DNA of 64,000 nucleotides from Ottelia alismoides (lineage: Eukaryota; Streptophyta; Magnoliopsida; Alismatales; Hydrocharitaceae): NCBI GenBank assembly GCA_037367405.1, contig JAZKJV010005542.1, positions 124,001 through 188,000 on the forward strand, read 5' to 3'. The notes under the pieces were generated by a model. The model made no database searches. It was not told the origin of the DNA and saw only the letters and a list, made by a program, of their open reading frames with translations. The number at the start of each line of letters is the position of its first letter. Within the stretch, counting starts at the first letter, position 1. The translations under genes were made by a program, and so were the position numbers. Of this stretch, positions 1-11,490 are shown in pieces.

Positions 1-190
1 GGCACCCCTTGATCTTCGATAGATATACAATAATGAATTCTCTCTCCCTCTCTTTTTCTCCACACGCCAAGCCCCTCTCTCTCTTATAATGGCCGTCCAC
101 CATGATCAGGAGTCATTGTGAGAGTCATTGTGAGACTCTCACAAGAAAGTATATGATCGATACAGACTCCCAATGATCAAATGATCAAAA
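1..190 (+). repeat. Scraps of B-family (copia) LTR
   Basis: The first ~115 bases match the stretch just after the TATA box of the B-family LTR (GGCACCCCTTG, then CT-rich sequence, then GGCCGTCCACCATG). Compare the reverse complement of 29650-29760 and, in B1, 17940-18020. Bases 145-190 match a different part of the same LTR (AAGTATATGATC and CTCCCAATGATC; reverse complement of 38790-38820). In an intact LTR the second part comes before the first, so the order here is rearranged. The two parts are joined by a short tandem duplication of AGTCATTGTGAG. Confidence 0.55.
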
Positions 191-1135
191 ATCAAACAAA
201 AAAATGTGATGTGCTCCCTTATATTTCTTTTTGGGAGTGGGGTTGCCGATGGTGTGAACTGTGGCCATGGTCAAAATATGCTTTTCAGTCCTCGGGTGTT
301 TGTTCTTCTTCGGTTGACTCTTCCTAGTACATGCTTATTTCATTCCCTTTTTAATTACAACCATGTACTCCATGTATTTAGGAGTGGCATCTCTAAAAAG
401 ATGCTTTGACAGATCTCTACTACTCCAGGATCAGATAGGGTTGTTTTGATTTTTTGAAGTTTTCCTTTTATTCAAGGTAAATGGAAATGGAACATAATCA
501 AAAGAAACAAACTGCTCATTTATCTTATTTCAACATGTACAAAAGGATGATCAGAATCAGTCTGTACAATATCATCCAATATAAGTGTAGAAGAAAAAAA
601 ACAAAAGGTAAAATAGAATGGGTTGCTCGGTCTGTTGGTGCTGAAGAAGACTCTGCGACATGTATGTTATCCTTTGTAGCTGACTCAATACTGCATGTTC
701 CCGTATTGTATTTTTGTTATTTTCTGGGTGGTGATGGTGGTGGAGAAGTAGAAGAAGGTTAAGATGATCCTCCATGCTCTGACTCTGCAACACTAGACCG
801 CTGCTCAACTAGTGAATAAGATGATGTAGTGGATGTAACTCTCTCAACTGCTCGATCCCTCAATCCCAACTATTGTGCAGGAGAGTGCACTCTCCTACCA
901 CTCCTGAGATGAATGGTACCATATAAACAAGTAAAATCAAGGGCCATACCTTTTTAGGGGGTGATTGGATCATGGGCTACCTTCTCCTTGTGTTTGAAGT
1001 TGTTAATATTAGCTTCAACTTGGGATGGTATCAACATCTTCGTAGTGGTCAGGTCGTCGAGCCAAATCAGTCATGTTCTTCATCAAAAGGGCTAGCTGGT
1101 CTAGTGCTTGGTTAACCAAAGGCACCTCATGATTC
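191..1135. other. Unassigned stretch downstream of the F gag remnant
   Basis: No domain is recognisable on either strand. It lies where the protease/pol part of the minus-strand F element would be expected, but I see no catalytic motif. The short open frames at 206-409, 481-762 and 572-808 have no recognisable content; the one on the minus strand at 572-808 is a run of Leu, His and Gln of low complexity. Confidence 0.3.
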
Positions 1136-2600
1136 TCAACAACGAGCTTTCGTTGAGTCTAGTAGTGCCAGAGGTTGGTACCCAGAATACGACTGTTGTT
1201 GATATGTGTAATGAGGAGGAGGATGCGAATAGTACTGCCCTGAATACGCAGGTTGCTGTTGATATGGCTGGTAAGAGTATGCAGGCTGCATCGGCTGCTG
1301 ATATCCGTGTCTCCAAGTAAGGAAATGAGGTAGAGACAAATACTGATGAGGCTGTGAAGGATACTAGTGCTAGAGTGGTGGTCTACCTCCCTGAATATGG
1401 TGGATGGGCCTCTGACTTGGCTGCGAACCCAACTGACCCTAGCCTGATGGACGGGGTTGACTACTCTATTAGTTAAACCAAATGTACTTCACCTCCTGTA
1501 TATGAGGTGGAGGTAAAGAATACTGCTTGGGAAGATATGGAAACTCTATGTAGTATGGAACAATGCACGATTGAGGAGACTGTTGCCATACCTGATCATG
1601 AGTTTACATATATTAAACATGCTAGACTGTAGAAGAAGGTACTCCAGTACTCTGCGGTGCTGAAGTAGTAGAAGAACTTGGCTACTCCACTACAGGTGTA
1701 TCGGTTGCAACACTCTGGCTCTGACATGCACTGATCGTGCTCACTAGAAGCTCCAAGTGATGGGTAATATCATCTATCTTGTCCAACTGCTTCGTCCTAT
1801 GTTCGATCAGTTGTAATTTATCAAGTTCTTGTGATCGCTTTTAATTATATCTACTTTGGATAGATGGTTTCCAGTAGTAGTTAGATCGACGTTGTCCGCC
1901 CTATCTACATCATGAGATGTCATCATGTTGACGACTTTGTAGCGTGCTAAAGAAGATGTAGGATGCTTCTGGAAAGCACATGAAGAAGATAATGCTACTA
2001 AATTCTCTACCATCTCCTCGAATGTCTGATAAAGCACATCCTCATCCTTGGTGAAGTGGAACCCCACAAGCGACATCCACCAATCTTTGGTTTTCCAAGC
2101 TCAAACCCCAAAGAAATTCAGCACTAAGCTCATCTTTGGTATATCGTGATGGTGGCACTTCTCCATCAAATCCTTGAATCTTTTCCACACCTCGTGAATA
2201 GGCTCATGGGACAACTGGGATAAGTTGGCTATTAAAGATCACATCTGATTAACATCTAATGGGATAATACTTACTAAGAAAGACATATCTCAATACATCC
2301 CAGGATATGACAACCTTTCTCAAATGGTTAATCCAATATAAGACCTTGCCCATCAAGCTGAATGAGAATTCTATCATCTTCACTACCTCTAAAAGAATGT
2401 TAGAGTGCTAGATAGTGCTACATATGCGATCAAACTATTGGAGGTGAATATATGACTCCTTGGGAATGTGTCCATGGATTATCGAGGGTAATGGGAGAAT
2501 AGTGGGCTTCAGCTTGAAATGCCAATGAACCCCGCATGTATCTGAATCCATGCCATAGCGTGACATGTGCCCGGGTTATAGGCATCTCTCAGTGTAGGCA
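1136..2600 (-). pseudogene. Decayed gag of an Athila/Tat-like gypsy element (F)
   Basis: Gag forms the virus-like particle in which a retrotransposon RNA is packaged and copied. Read on the minus strand, successive frames between about 2560 and 2080 show the conserved plant retrotransposon gag block: HIPKESYIHL, then FSFSLMGKVLYWINHL, then FLSKYYPIRC, then VWKRFKDLMEKCHHHD. This matches the family pattern of a small HL segment, W-hnL, FLxKYFP and WERFKDLLRKCPHH. Around 1807-2076 a frame contains TFEEMVENLVALS, resembling the end of the same domain. A Gln/Tyr/Pro-rich tail (1136-1339, PYQQQPAYSG) is typical of the C-terminus. Several stops and frameshifts separate these pieces, so it is not translatable as one protein. 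Domain identity is well supported; lineage is inferred. Confidence 0.75.
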
Positions 2601-3330
2601 TAAGCTCCACTCTAGATTATCGTTGCTCAGCTCCACCATTCCCATCTCCTCTCATTTGTCCATCCTCCTCTCTCCTCTGTCATTCCTCAGCTCTAAGATC
2701 ATGTCATGAAGTCATGTCTGGATGTTGGCCTGCCTAGTCAACTGGGCATGGATGGCCTTAATCGATGCCAACTTCATGGAGTTGATCTCATGCTACTTAG
2801 TAATCGTGTCATTTCCCTTTGGTGGTGCCATCGAGTCCTCAGAATCAGTCTCACTCTCTGTAAAGGTACAAGGCACTCGAGCAATCCTCAGAAAATTTGG
2901 AGTTTTAAATGATAGTTTGAGATTAGGGTCAATCTAAAACAATGGATTTATTTGTGAAAGAAAAGGTGATGTGGAGAAGGAAAAGAATCCGGGAAGAGAG
3001 TCAGGGCCGAACTGGAGTGTATAAAGATAATCTCGCAAAGTCTGAGCACAAAATACTCCAGTCCAACATCTTCAATGTCAAACAAGATGTGAGAACAGAC
3101 AAATAAGTGGAATAGAATGATAAGAAAGGTGCGAAGTGCGCAGAGGGATCTCTAAACTAGCAAACAAAGACAATACAAACCCCAGATTCACCAACTGAAC
3201 ACAAGTGAAGATCATAAAAGTTCAGTTAATTATCTTTTCAATTTTAAGTTTATGGAATCTACAAGAAGTTACTTACTACGAAACACACAGAGTCTTGTCA
3301 TCATATCACCGAGCCTACATCCTCAAACCT
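2601..3330 (-). other. 5' leader of the F element
   Basis: This lies between the gag remnant and the primer site in minus-strand order. It shares ATTCACCAACT followed shortly by TTATCTTTTCAATTTT (3190-3245) with the leader of D (10670-10725), so F and D probably belong to related lineages. A possible gag N-terminus on the minus strand near 2800-2860 reads SEDSMAPPKGND. No other coding signal was seen. Confidence 0.4.
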
Positions 3331-3348
3331 CCCCAAACAGTGGAACCA
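3331..3348 (-). other. Primer binding site of F
   Basis: The minus strand reads TGGTTCCACTGTTTGGGG, a degraded form of the tRNA-Asp-type site TGGCGTCGTTGCTGGGG seen in D. Its position directly upstream of the gag leader supports the call. Confidence 0.5.
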
Positions 3349-3775
3349 TAAGTTCTTTTCTCATTTGTTTGGTAAGTGAGAAAAACATGGGAGGAGATAG
3401 AAAAAGTTGATGCAGTGGAAATCAATGGTGCATGAAAGAGATAGAAAATGTGTACCTTACACTAGCACTCTACATGCAAAATGATCCTCGCATAAAAATA
3501 AAGACAAAAAATAAACTAATCTAAATGATGCAAGATAAGTGACCTAGTAGTAACTTCTATTAATGGGAAAGAACATGTTTATTTGACTAAGTCCAATTCA
3601 TTTAGATCATTTATGCTTGAGCAAACACTTAGTCAAATAACTGGCTGAGTTGTAGAGAGCGTCACAACAAAAAAGCTTTGTCTGTATTGCTGGGAGTGTG
3701 CCAGATACGTAGGAGGATGCCATCCATACGTCTGTCTGTATTGTTGGGAGTGTGCAAGATACGAAGGAGATGTCT
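3349..3775 (-). repeat. Probable remnant of the F LTR, with a stem-loop and a tandem repeat
   Basis: It lies where the 5' LTR of F should end, next to its primer site; no second copy is in the window, so LTR status is inferred. It holds a perfect 14-bp inverted repeat (3579-3592 with 3627-3640, 34-base loop). It also holds two imperfect ~45-base direct repeats built on GTCTGTATTGYTGGGAGTG (about 3681-3715 and 3732-3770). Confidence 0.35.
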
Positions 3776-5105
3776 TGTTGTACACATTTGAATAATTGCG
3801 TATGTTCCCCGATAATTTTTTTATTATAATTATGTCATGTTTAAGCTGATAAACATGCACAACACGTGATGTTGTGGTGAAATTTCAATATATACCTCGT
3901 GCTTTTCTGTTACTGCTTGCCCCCCATAAATAAGTTAATCACCAATAGGTCCATGCCAACATGACTCATGTGCACTGACACGTGCCCTTTAGTGGTGAAA
4001 TTGCATTTACCTCCTTATTTTTCCTATTTTGTTATTTATTTAGTCCATGAAATAAGATTTCTTGCATTAAAGTCCATATAAAGTAGATTAATAATTACTT
4101 TCTTAATTGCATGTATTAATTAACTAATTGCCTCAATAAATTCCATAAAAATAAACATTAATTCATGCTAATCTCTTTATAAGCAGTAATCTTTATTTGT
4201 CATTTTATTGTGCTTTTTGTTCTTAATAATTCAAAAAACATCAATTTTCTCCCATTTGCAGTTGTAATTAAATAAAAATTATAAAAACTTTTGGGGGAAA
4301 AAATTCTGAAAAGGAAATTAGTTTGTCTGTTTTTATTTGTTTAAATTTCTGACAAATTTTACTTTTAATCCTCATAAAAATCAAAAAATAGGAAACCCTA
4401 AAAACATAAAAAATCATACAAATTTACAGAAAATCCTTAAAAAATCATCTGGAAATTTTGAAAAATCATCTTTGTTACTTTATATATATTCTAATTTTAT
4501 TTTCTTTTTTAAAATCACAAAAACATTCATATTATTTTTTGTTTAATCTTTTTATTATTTTTAGTTATTTTAAAATATTAGAAAAATATATAATTCACTA
4601 AAAATAACAAAAACGATAAAAAATCAAAAACCCCAAAAATGATTTTTTTGAAATTTTCTTATATTTTAAAAATACAAAAGACTTATTTCTTTGTATTTAT
4701 TTTTTTATATGTTTTAAAAATTAAAAAATATCTATAAAATTTAAAAATTAAAAATCATTACAAATACCAAATCAGGACATTATAAAAGTATAAAACTTAA
4801 AAATTCCATAAAAACAAGATATAAAAATCCATAAAAAGACTATAACTTTGTATAAAAAGAACTCTATTTAATTGGTCTTTATCTTTGATTTAAATACCTC
4901 GAGATTTGTAGCCTCCCTGAGTTCGATCATGTACGTTATACAGGTAAATAAATAGCAAACTTAGTTCTCTTTCTTACATGTGATTTCTTTATTTTCTTTT
5001 CTTGAAGATTAATTAAATATTTTTTTACTTAAGGGAGATTAGGGTTACTTTGACACTTAGAGTTTCATTAATTAAAATTAAATCCCTTAATTTCTTTTCT
5101 TAACA
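3776..5105 (+). repeat. E-family LTR, plus orientation
   Basis: It starts TGTTGTACACATTTG and ends near TTAACA, followed three bases later by a primer site. The first ~1.2 kb recurs in reverse complement at 13451-14655. Shared landmarks include AACACGTGATGTTGTG, GGTGAAATTGCATTTACC and GCCTCCCTGAGTTCGATC. The middle (4200-4860) is extremely AT-rich. Flanking bases show no clear target duplication, so it is either the 5' LTR of a mostly lost plus-strand element or one half of a rearranged pair. Confidence 0.65.
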
Positions 5106-5108
5106 AAA

Positions 5109-5126
5109 TGACATCGTTGCTGGGGA
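5109..5126 (+). other. Primer binding site next to E
   Basis: TGACATCGTTGCTGGGGA is a near match to the tRNA-Asp-type site, four bases after the apparent LTR end. It makes 3776-5105 the 5' LTR of a plus-strand gypsy element. Confidence 0.6.
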
Positions 5127-5557
5127 GGCATGATGAGGATAGCTAGGTTATCTTTGCATGTTATTCTTGGGTTGTGTACATATTTTTCTTTTCTTTTCTT
5201 TTTATTTTCACTTGCCTTATTTTTATGTCATTTATTTGTAGATGGCATATCTTTTATTTCTTTCTTTCTTGTGAGGTCCTGATGAGTGAGGGCAATGTTC
5301 CTAGGAGTGTCGGTGCACCTGAGTGAAGTGGAGGTGGCTCGTTTCTTCATCGAGTTGCAGGAGAGCGTAGGAGAGGAAGGAGCAGAAGACTTGGTCGAAG
5401 AAGGTTGGAGCATTTATTTTTTGTTCTATTTTGTCATTTTATTTTCCAATCATTTTTGTAATAAGTTATAATAATTTTCAGGCACATGTCCTTTTTCTAT
5501 TTTTATTTGGAAATAGACACTTGTGGATTGCAGCGTTTGTTTCATCAAGTGTTGGTG
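5127..5557 (+). other. Start of the internal region of E, cut by D
   Basis: This is T-rich leader, then GTGAGGTCCTGATGAGTGAGG near 5270, which resembles the leader of A1 (GTGAGGGCCTGGTGG near 40970). The open frames at 5228-5471 overlap on opposite strands and match nothing. The last five bases, TGGTG (5553-5557), are the target duplication of D. Confidence 0.4.
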
Positions 5558-7237
5558 TCTTGATGCGATTTTTCGTGATTTTAAGTGATGATTTAATCAA
5601 GTCGTTGTTTTCCCATGATAAATCGGAAGTAAACAAAGAATATTACAACTACGAGCACGATGAAAGTATGCAAAATGTATGCGGCAAGTAGAGGATCGAA
5701 TCCACAGGGACCAAGCAAATTTGCGATATTTGTTCTTCTTTCAAACTTAAATCAAATCTTAGATCTTTTGTGATGAAAGACAGATGATGGAAAATTGCGA
5801 TCTATGGAGAAATTATTTCCAAGAGCGTAGATTGACTAAATAAGGATGTGAGTGCAACTGTGTGAAGGAATGAGGTTTAACTCGCAACTTAATAAGGATG
5901 AGTTGAGGATTACTTGCAATATTTCAAGATGTAATAAAATATTTCAGAGTTGTAATGCATATTAGAAACAAACTATAGTAAATAAAAGACATTACCAAAC
6001 AAGTTTTTCCATCTTAAACAAGAGTAACTAATATAACAAAATGCATGAGAGATATAAAAATAAGAAAGGAAATTCTTCTCTATACAGATGACGATGGCAA
6101 CGACGACTATCACGAGCATGCGAGCTGCTATAAGGGGAGAGGAACTCCGCACAAAAAATTATCGTTGCACGAGTGACAGGATGTTGCTGGTTGCTAGAAG
6201 ATAACACCCTAGAGTTGGCTGCACGTATGCTGATTGCTGGACGAACGTCGGTGCGCGGTGTGGACTAGAAGAGCACCGCAAGGAGGATGGGGGCTGCTGG
6301 GCGTGCAACCTGGTGGTGCAATCTTGGGAATGTCGCTGTGTTCTGGAGCAACCCGCAAGGAGGAAGAGAATGCACACACAGATATGCGGGCTGGAGGACA
6401 GTGCTGCTGTAGTTGGGTGCACCTTGGACAGTGGCTGGAGGTGCACGGCTGTAGGAGCACCGTGAGGAGGAGGAGAGTAGTCGGAGGTTGTTGGCGCTAT
6501 ACTTGTACCTACATAAAAACAAACGAGAGAGAGAGAGGGAGAGAGAGAATGGGGCGAGAGAGAGAATGCATGAGGGAGAGGGGTGTGTGTGAGAGAAGAG
6601 AGAATGGAGGGGGAGGGGGGGGGGGCGTAGTGCATCCTTTTATAAATGGAATTTTCTTGCAATAAAAGGAGACATCCCATGCAAGTAAAGATAAAATATC
6701 ATCATGAAGAGTTAATATTTGCATGGGGAAGGATGATTGTGGACGACTACTTTTCTTGGGAAGGAGAGAGAGAAATTTAAGAGTGTGCATGGGATGGGGC
6801 TCATGGCACATGGGAATAATGAATGGAAGTTTACATTAAACCCCTCCCCTTTTCTTTCCAACAAAAATGTAAGAGGTATTTATAGATCCAAATCAATATA
6901 TTGGATTTCAAATGCTATCTAATTAAATCCAATGCACTTTCATTTTCTCCTTTACTGTAGATAATTTATTTATGGATGTTTAGTATTTAATATATTCCGA
7001 CATATAATCCATATATGTAAATAGATATTTCGAACATACTTTAACCGATCATGTCACCATGAACTTGTTGATTAATGGGGTGATTTCATTGATTCTGTGT
7101 AATTAAGGTGATTTTCTCTGTTAAGTGTATATAATAAATAGAATGTAAATTATGCGATTTTGGAGTATATGAATTAATCATTATGGTGTTCTTCGCATAA
7201 TTTAAGCATGTTATACCAGTATATATTGTAATCGTCA
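5558..7237 (-). repeat. 3' LTR of D
   Basis: Near-identical to 11491-13158. Its inner end reads ATCGTCA on the plus strand, so the minus strand starts TGACGATTACAATATA; the outer end has TCT where the other copy has TGT. It carries a GC-rich block at 6230-6480 with three imperfect copies of AGCACCGCGAGGAGGA, a GA-rich tract (6520-6600) and G runs at 6609-6613 and 6615-6625. Long open frames on both strands across 6159-6680 come from this GC-rich block and are not conserved in the other LTR. Confidence 0.92.
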
Positions 7238-7250
7238 CTCCCCCATACTT
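7238..7250 (-). other. Polypurine tract of D
   Basis: The minus strand reads TTAAGTATGGGGGAG immediately before TGACG of the 3' LTR. This purine run resists RNase H and primes plus-strand DNA synthesis. Confidence 0.85.
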
Positions 7251-8843
7251 AAATCTTGCTAGTCTCGAGCAAGAATAAGATAAGTAATAATGAAGGATCG
7301 GGTAAATAGCCAAGATAGGTTGGGTGAGGATTACAGCAGACATACCCACAAAGTCTTGAGTTTTCAGATCCTAACCACACAAATACACAAAACTTCAGTA
7401 TAGTCGACCCATGGATTAATGATTTGTTCGAATTGTCTACTTGACTTGAGTTTTGTGGTTTCAACAGCCTCTCAGTTCCAACAAAATCAGATATGGTTTC
7501 AGAAGGTTGATCAGGTCAACTCATCCCTAAGAAACAAGTATTCTCTTTGACTTTGAATGGATATAAACAATGTTAGTGATGTTTTAGCTTTCGTGAGTCA
7601 AGAGAACGACCTAACAACATAATCTATCAAGGTACCGAATGATTCCCTACACATATAGCCTCAGTCCTCACCTGAATTCAGGCATATTATCTTTTCACCC
7701 AAGTATGTCAGCATAAAAAGAATAGGTCATAATTCTTTGGAGATTGGGACTTAATTTTCGGGGTTTTCCGTAGACCGCTTTGGTCCGTTGCTCTCATTCT
7801 TTTTCCTTTTGCAGAGCATAACCCTAGGCCTCTTTGGGCCTATTTTAAGAATTTAGGTAGCATCATTGGGCTGCTACCACGACTTTTTGGTGGAGAAGGG
7901 TTATTTGATAGTTTTCTTTCATTGCTTTTGCTTTGTATATCTTTGCATGATTGGTGGTTTTTGGCATTTGTATTGTGATATGCCTTTTTGTGATGTTTTT
8001 ATCTTGGGTTTGGCATCAAAGGTAGTATCAGCTTAATATTGACTTTGGAGGCACGATACTGGCTTATTTGCTGACATACTTAGACTAGAGAGATCATGTT
8101 GCCCCTGAGTCAAGTTCCTTCACTGACTATAGACAAGGTTCAGGCATTGGCACAACCAAAAGGACAACTCCTCACCTCAACTAGATTGTAATTGTATCTC
8201 GTAAAATAAACTCATTCAAGCTAAGTGCAATGTGCAATTGCTTAATATCCACTGAAGAGTTTAAGAGTTGTACTAGTTGCTCAGGTGATCTAGTTAGATA
8301 CAGAAGTTCATTCACAAGTAGAGTTAGTAGAACCGAGAAAATAAAGTCCATATGGACCTGAAGAAATCTTAAAAACTCATGCCTAGTGAAATTCTGATGA
8401 AGTTAAGTGGGTTAGGGTCAACTCAACCTCAGTCTATGATTTATGCAGTGAAGATCTGATTTCTCAAAATAGGATAAAACTAGGAAGGATGCATTTTTTG
8501 GTGATTTTCTTTCTTTTTGAAAATATTTTTAGGGAAATTTTTGCAAAACTTTTCGAAGATTTTTTTTGAAGAGTATGCAATTTTGAAAACTATGCAGACA
8601 CCCCCCATACTTATCAGAAACCATGTCCTCATGGTGAAGACAATGTGTAATAGGAGGATCAGAAGAGGGTGAGTGATTGTGAAAATTATTTTTGCTTTTT
8701 TTTTGTGAAGTGTGGAGGTAGACCCCCATACTTATCTAATGCAATGCAGTAAAGAGAAAGATACAAAGAAAGGAAAAGATACCTATGAGTGTGGACCCAC
8801 AAAATATTGTTGGTTCAACGTCCCAACTCAATGATTCAGCTTA
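7251..8843 (-). other. Long 3' untranslated region of D
   Basis: There is no coding signal. On the plus strand 7770-7900 holds short inverted repeats such as AGGCCTCTTTGGGCCT and a pair of GGTAGCA/TGCTACC-like arms. Two further polypurine-like sites occur at 8601-8612 and 8722-8734 (minus strand AAGTATGGGGG). Confidence 0.5.
8601..8634 (-). other. Hairpin plus secondary polypurine module of D
   Basis: The minus strand reads CCATGAGGACATGG, a 5-bp stem around AGGA, then AGTATGGGGGG. The distance from the end of GAGGACAT to AGTA is 11 bases, exactly as in A1 (44621-44653) and A3 (59777-59812). Confidence 0.6.
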
Positions 8844-9377
8844 TCAAGAGTATCCAGTGTTGCATGTGAGTGCAGAAGCTGTATTCAGAAAAACCAAATG
8901 AAAATCTTGACATGATACGGATATCCTAACCCAGATGTGAGAGTGCGATTGATGAATTTGATAAATGTGTACTCTCATTAATACGGTGAAGACATTAATT
9001 GGTTGATGAATCAGAATGAGAGATGAATCAGTTTGATCTTGGATTGGATGTGATGGGAGAGAAATTGGTGGACTGGTGAACGGCTCATGGACCAAATATG
9101 ATGTATTGAAGTCGAGCTCTACATGATCAAGAATTGATTCCTCCATGAGGTTCTCTGTATATTGTGATAAATCATCATTTTCCTTCAAATAATCATCATG
9201 GCCATCCGCGGTGGCATCTAATGTGAATTTCATTTCAGTTCTCTTCTTGAGCCATAAAGATGATTTTTTCCAAGACATATGATTAGGAGATTTAAAGGCC
9301 AGGAGCGGGGGAACATTGGCTAATGGATGATTTTCTTCGATTGTTTTGAGTAGTTCCTTGGTATCATCCCAAAAAGA
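8844..9377 (-). pseudogene. Degraded downstream coding extension of D
   Basis: The frame is open from 9377 down to a stop at 8844, about 177 codons, with the only usable Met at 9278. The part before that Met (LLAFKSPNHMSW) reads as coding, so the Met is probably internal and this is the tail of a longer, frame-broken reading frame that included the 336-codon ORF upstream; 9378-9509 between them has stops. The product is acidic with many Ser, Pro and Asp residues. I recognise no domain. Confidence 0.45.
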
Positions 9378-9509
9378 TCAAAGAATAGAAAATCACTCTG
9401 ACCAGACTCGGTAGTAGAAGATGTATTCATATAGTCATCGACTGAATTGATTTGATCTTCTTTCCTTGTGGTGGGGGTAATGGAATTGGAAATTTCATCC
9501 TTGAATGAG

Positions 9510-10520
9510 TCATCGCAAAAAAATCTTTAGCATATCATCATGTGTTGGTTGGAAGGGAGTTTTGGTGCAGGAAGAAGTCGTCAACTCATTATCTGATATG
9601 TCCTCAGATTCCAATTCTAAATATGTACTTTCCTTAATTGAAAAATCACATCCGGAATCAACATCAAATGGTATATATCCTTCTGTTTCTTCTTCCCACT
9701 CAACATAAGTACCATCCTCAATTTCAACTTTTGTCTCAGACCAATCGATATCATTAACACACCGAGGTTCATAACTTTCAAAATCGTCTAAGGAAGAATC
9801 AATGCTATCATCAAAATATGTCTTCATCTTTGGCATACCTAGGGCTGAAGTTAATTTGAGATCAGTATTTAGTGTTTCCCAGGTTTCATCTAATTCAAAA
9901 ATTTTCCGACCAGTGAAAGGACATGGTGGGGCTTCAAGTGCAGAGTCTAGATGAGACATGTCCTTATGAGTGAGTTGTGAGGTGTTCAGACTAACCTCCA
10001 GAGGGTCTTTGGGAAGATGGACAGGGGCAAAATCATCAAGAATAGCATAGTTCTCTATCCATCCACAGTCCTCAATTTCAAAGTCACCAGAAGTAGGGGT
10101 GACATGATCCACAGGAATATCTTTATCATTGATTTTCAATTCCACTCTCTCATCTTCACAGTCAAAATGTGCCTTGGCAGTGGCCAAGAACGGTCGTTCA
10201 AGTATGTTGGGTTTCTCACTTAGTGTATTGGATTGATTGGACTTTTGTTGTGTTGCAGCCAGTTGCTGAATGGCCTGGGTCAAAGCATCAAAATCCACAG
10301 CTGAGGTTGGTTGTGTCAGTAAGGGCTCAATCAGCTGTTTGGGCTGAGTGTGATTTTGGATCCAATGGACTGTGTCCTCTGCTGCAGAGAAATAACGTGT
10401 GCTGATGGGTGGTGGTCGGATGAGAGGAGCTATGGTATTTCGGATTGTTGCATTCTCTTCTCTCAAACGTTGTAGCTGTTTGAAGATGAGGTCCATGGTG
10501 TTCGGTTTCTCTACTCCCAT
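9510..10520 (-). CDS. 336-aa acidic protein of D with a retropepsin-end remnant
   Basis: This is the only long ORF of the element. Residues about 9-30 (MDLIFKQLQRLREENATIRN) look like a short coiled coil. Around residues 105-130 is ILERPFLATAKAHFDCEDER, which resembles the closing strand of Athila/Tat proteases, normally ILGRPFLATA followed by an acidic strand. No DSG or DTG active site lies upstream, so proteolysis is not expected. The rest is rich in Asp, Glu and Ser, without zinc knuckle or gag domain. It is preceded in minus order by a ~950-base leader from the primer site. The function is unknown; a chimera of gag-like and protease-derived sequence is an inference. It has stayed open despite the LTR divergence, either by recent activity or by chance. 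Confidence 0.6.
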   Translation of the reverse strand: MGVEKPNTMDLIFKQLQRLREENATIRNTIAPLIRPPPISTRYFSAAEDTVHWIQNHTQPKQLIEPLLTQPTSAVDFDALTQAIQQLAATQQKSNQSNTLSEKPNILERPFLATAKAHFDCEDERVELKINDKDIPVDHVTPTSGDFEIEDCGWIENYAILDDFAPVHLPKDPLEVSLNTSQLTHKDMSHLDSALEAPPCPFTGRKIFELDETWETLNTDLKLTSALGMPKMKTYFDDSIDSSLDDFESYEPRCVNDIDWSETKVEIEDGTYVEWEEETEGYIPFDVDSGCDFSIKESTYLELESEDISDNELTTSSCTKTPFQPTHDDMLKIFLR

Positions 10521-11470
10521 GTCTCCTAGGTTAGGTGAATTTTCAAATTTCTCATTTTAAGGAGAGGTATAGGATTTGCATACTAAGTCGTAATCTAAAG
10601 ATTGTTGTAATGGATTTTTCAGAAACCTAAGACCTAGCATACACAACACAATACACCAGACAATTTGTTGATTCACCAACTCACACAAAATTACCGCGGG
10701 AGCGGTTATCTTTTCAATTTTCATTTAGTGATTTCAACAAAAATTATCAGAGAATTTAGAGTCCTTAATGAGGAGGTGGGTGTAGAAGATTGTGAGAAAT
10801 CGATGTCCTAATCTGGCTCGGGGATCCAGGGCGTGGTACTCAGATCGAGGATCTGTTCTTTCCACAAGAACCTGTGCCCAACACGTTGAGGAGTTACGAT
10901 TTCTCTCTGCAATACCACGTAGCACCAGGGATTTTTATCTTTATCCTGAGGTTTTATGTGCTTGTGAGTTTTGTGCCATTCACTATGTGCTTCAAACAAG
11001 TATTCAAATTTTGTCTGCTTTCGCTCGGATCACTGCGGTGATCTTTCAAGCTTATTTTTTAATATGATCAAGCACGATTTTGGTGGTCTTTGAATTAGAT
11101 TATCAGAGGAAGAAGACCACCGAGATGATGCAATCAAGAAATCTTTTTTAATTTTTTTCAGTTTAATTCGATGCGCAAACAAATGCACGAAATATAAATC
11201 TTAAAATGCCTAAGTGAAAAAGAAAGCTCACAATGCCTGCACTTCTGGTGCTAAATCCGTAATGTTTTGTCCCGTCGATGGCGAGCTTTTCCAAGAAGAA
11301 GGAGGGGAATTTTTTTTTACTTAGAACAAGTTACAAGTTTGCAAAAAAAATGCATGGACTTTTCATTTTTTTCTTTTTTGGGGGTTCAAGTACCTGAAAT
11401 AAAAAAATGCACGGATTAGAATATTGAAAACAAGTTGAAAGTGAAGAAAAAATTACAAATGTTGCCTAGT
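10521..11470 (-). other. 5' leader of D
   Basis: This lies between the primer site and the ORF in minus orientation. It is AT-rich with short A/T runs near 11140 and 11330-11400. It shares the ATTCACCAACT and TTATCTTTTCAATTTT landmarks with the F leader. Small open frames at 10734-11067 overlap on both strands and have no recognisable content. Confidence 0.45.
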
Positions 11471-11487
11471 CCCCAGCAACGACGCCA
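11471..11487 (-). other. Primer binding site of D
   Basis: The minus strand reads TGGCGTCGTTGCTGGGG, matching the tRNA-Asp-type primer site I know from Athila/Tat elements, three bases from the LTR edge at 11491. Confidence 0.9.
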
Positions 11488-11490
11488 AAA

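Noticed and set aside
6159..6680. 173-codon minus-strand frame and 143-codon plus-strand frame as genes in the D LTR
   Set aside because: They overlap each other in GC-rich LTR sequence, and the copy at 12000-12600 breaks both frames.
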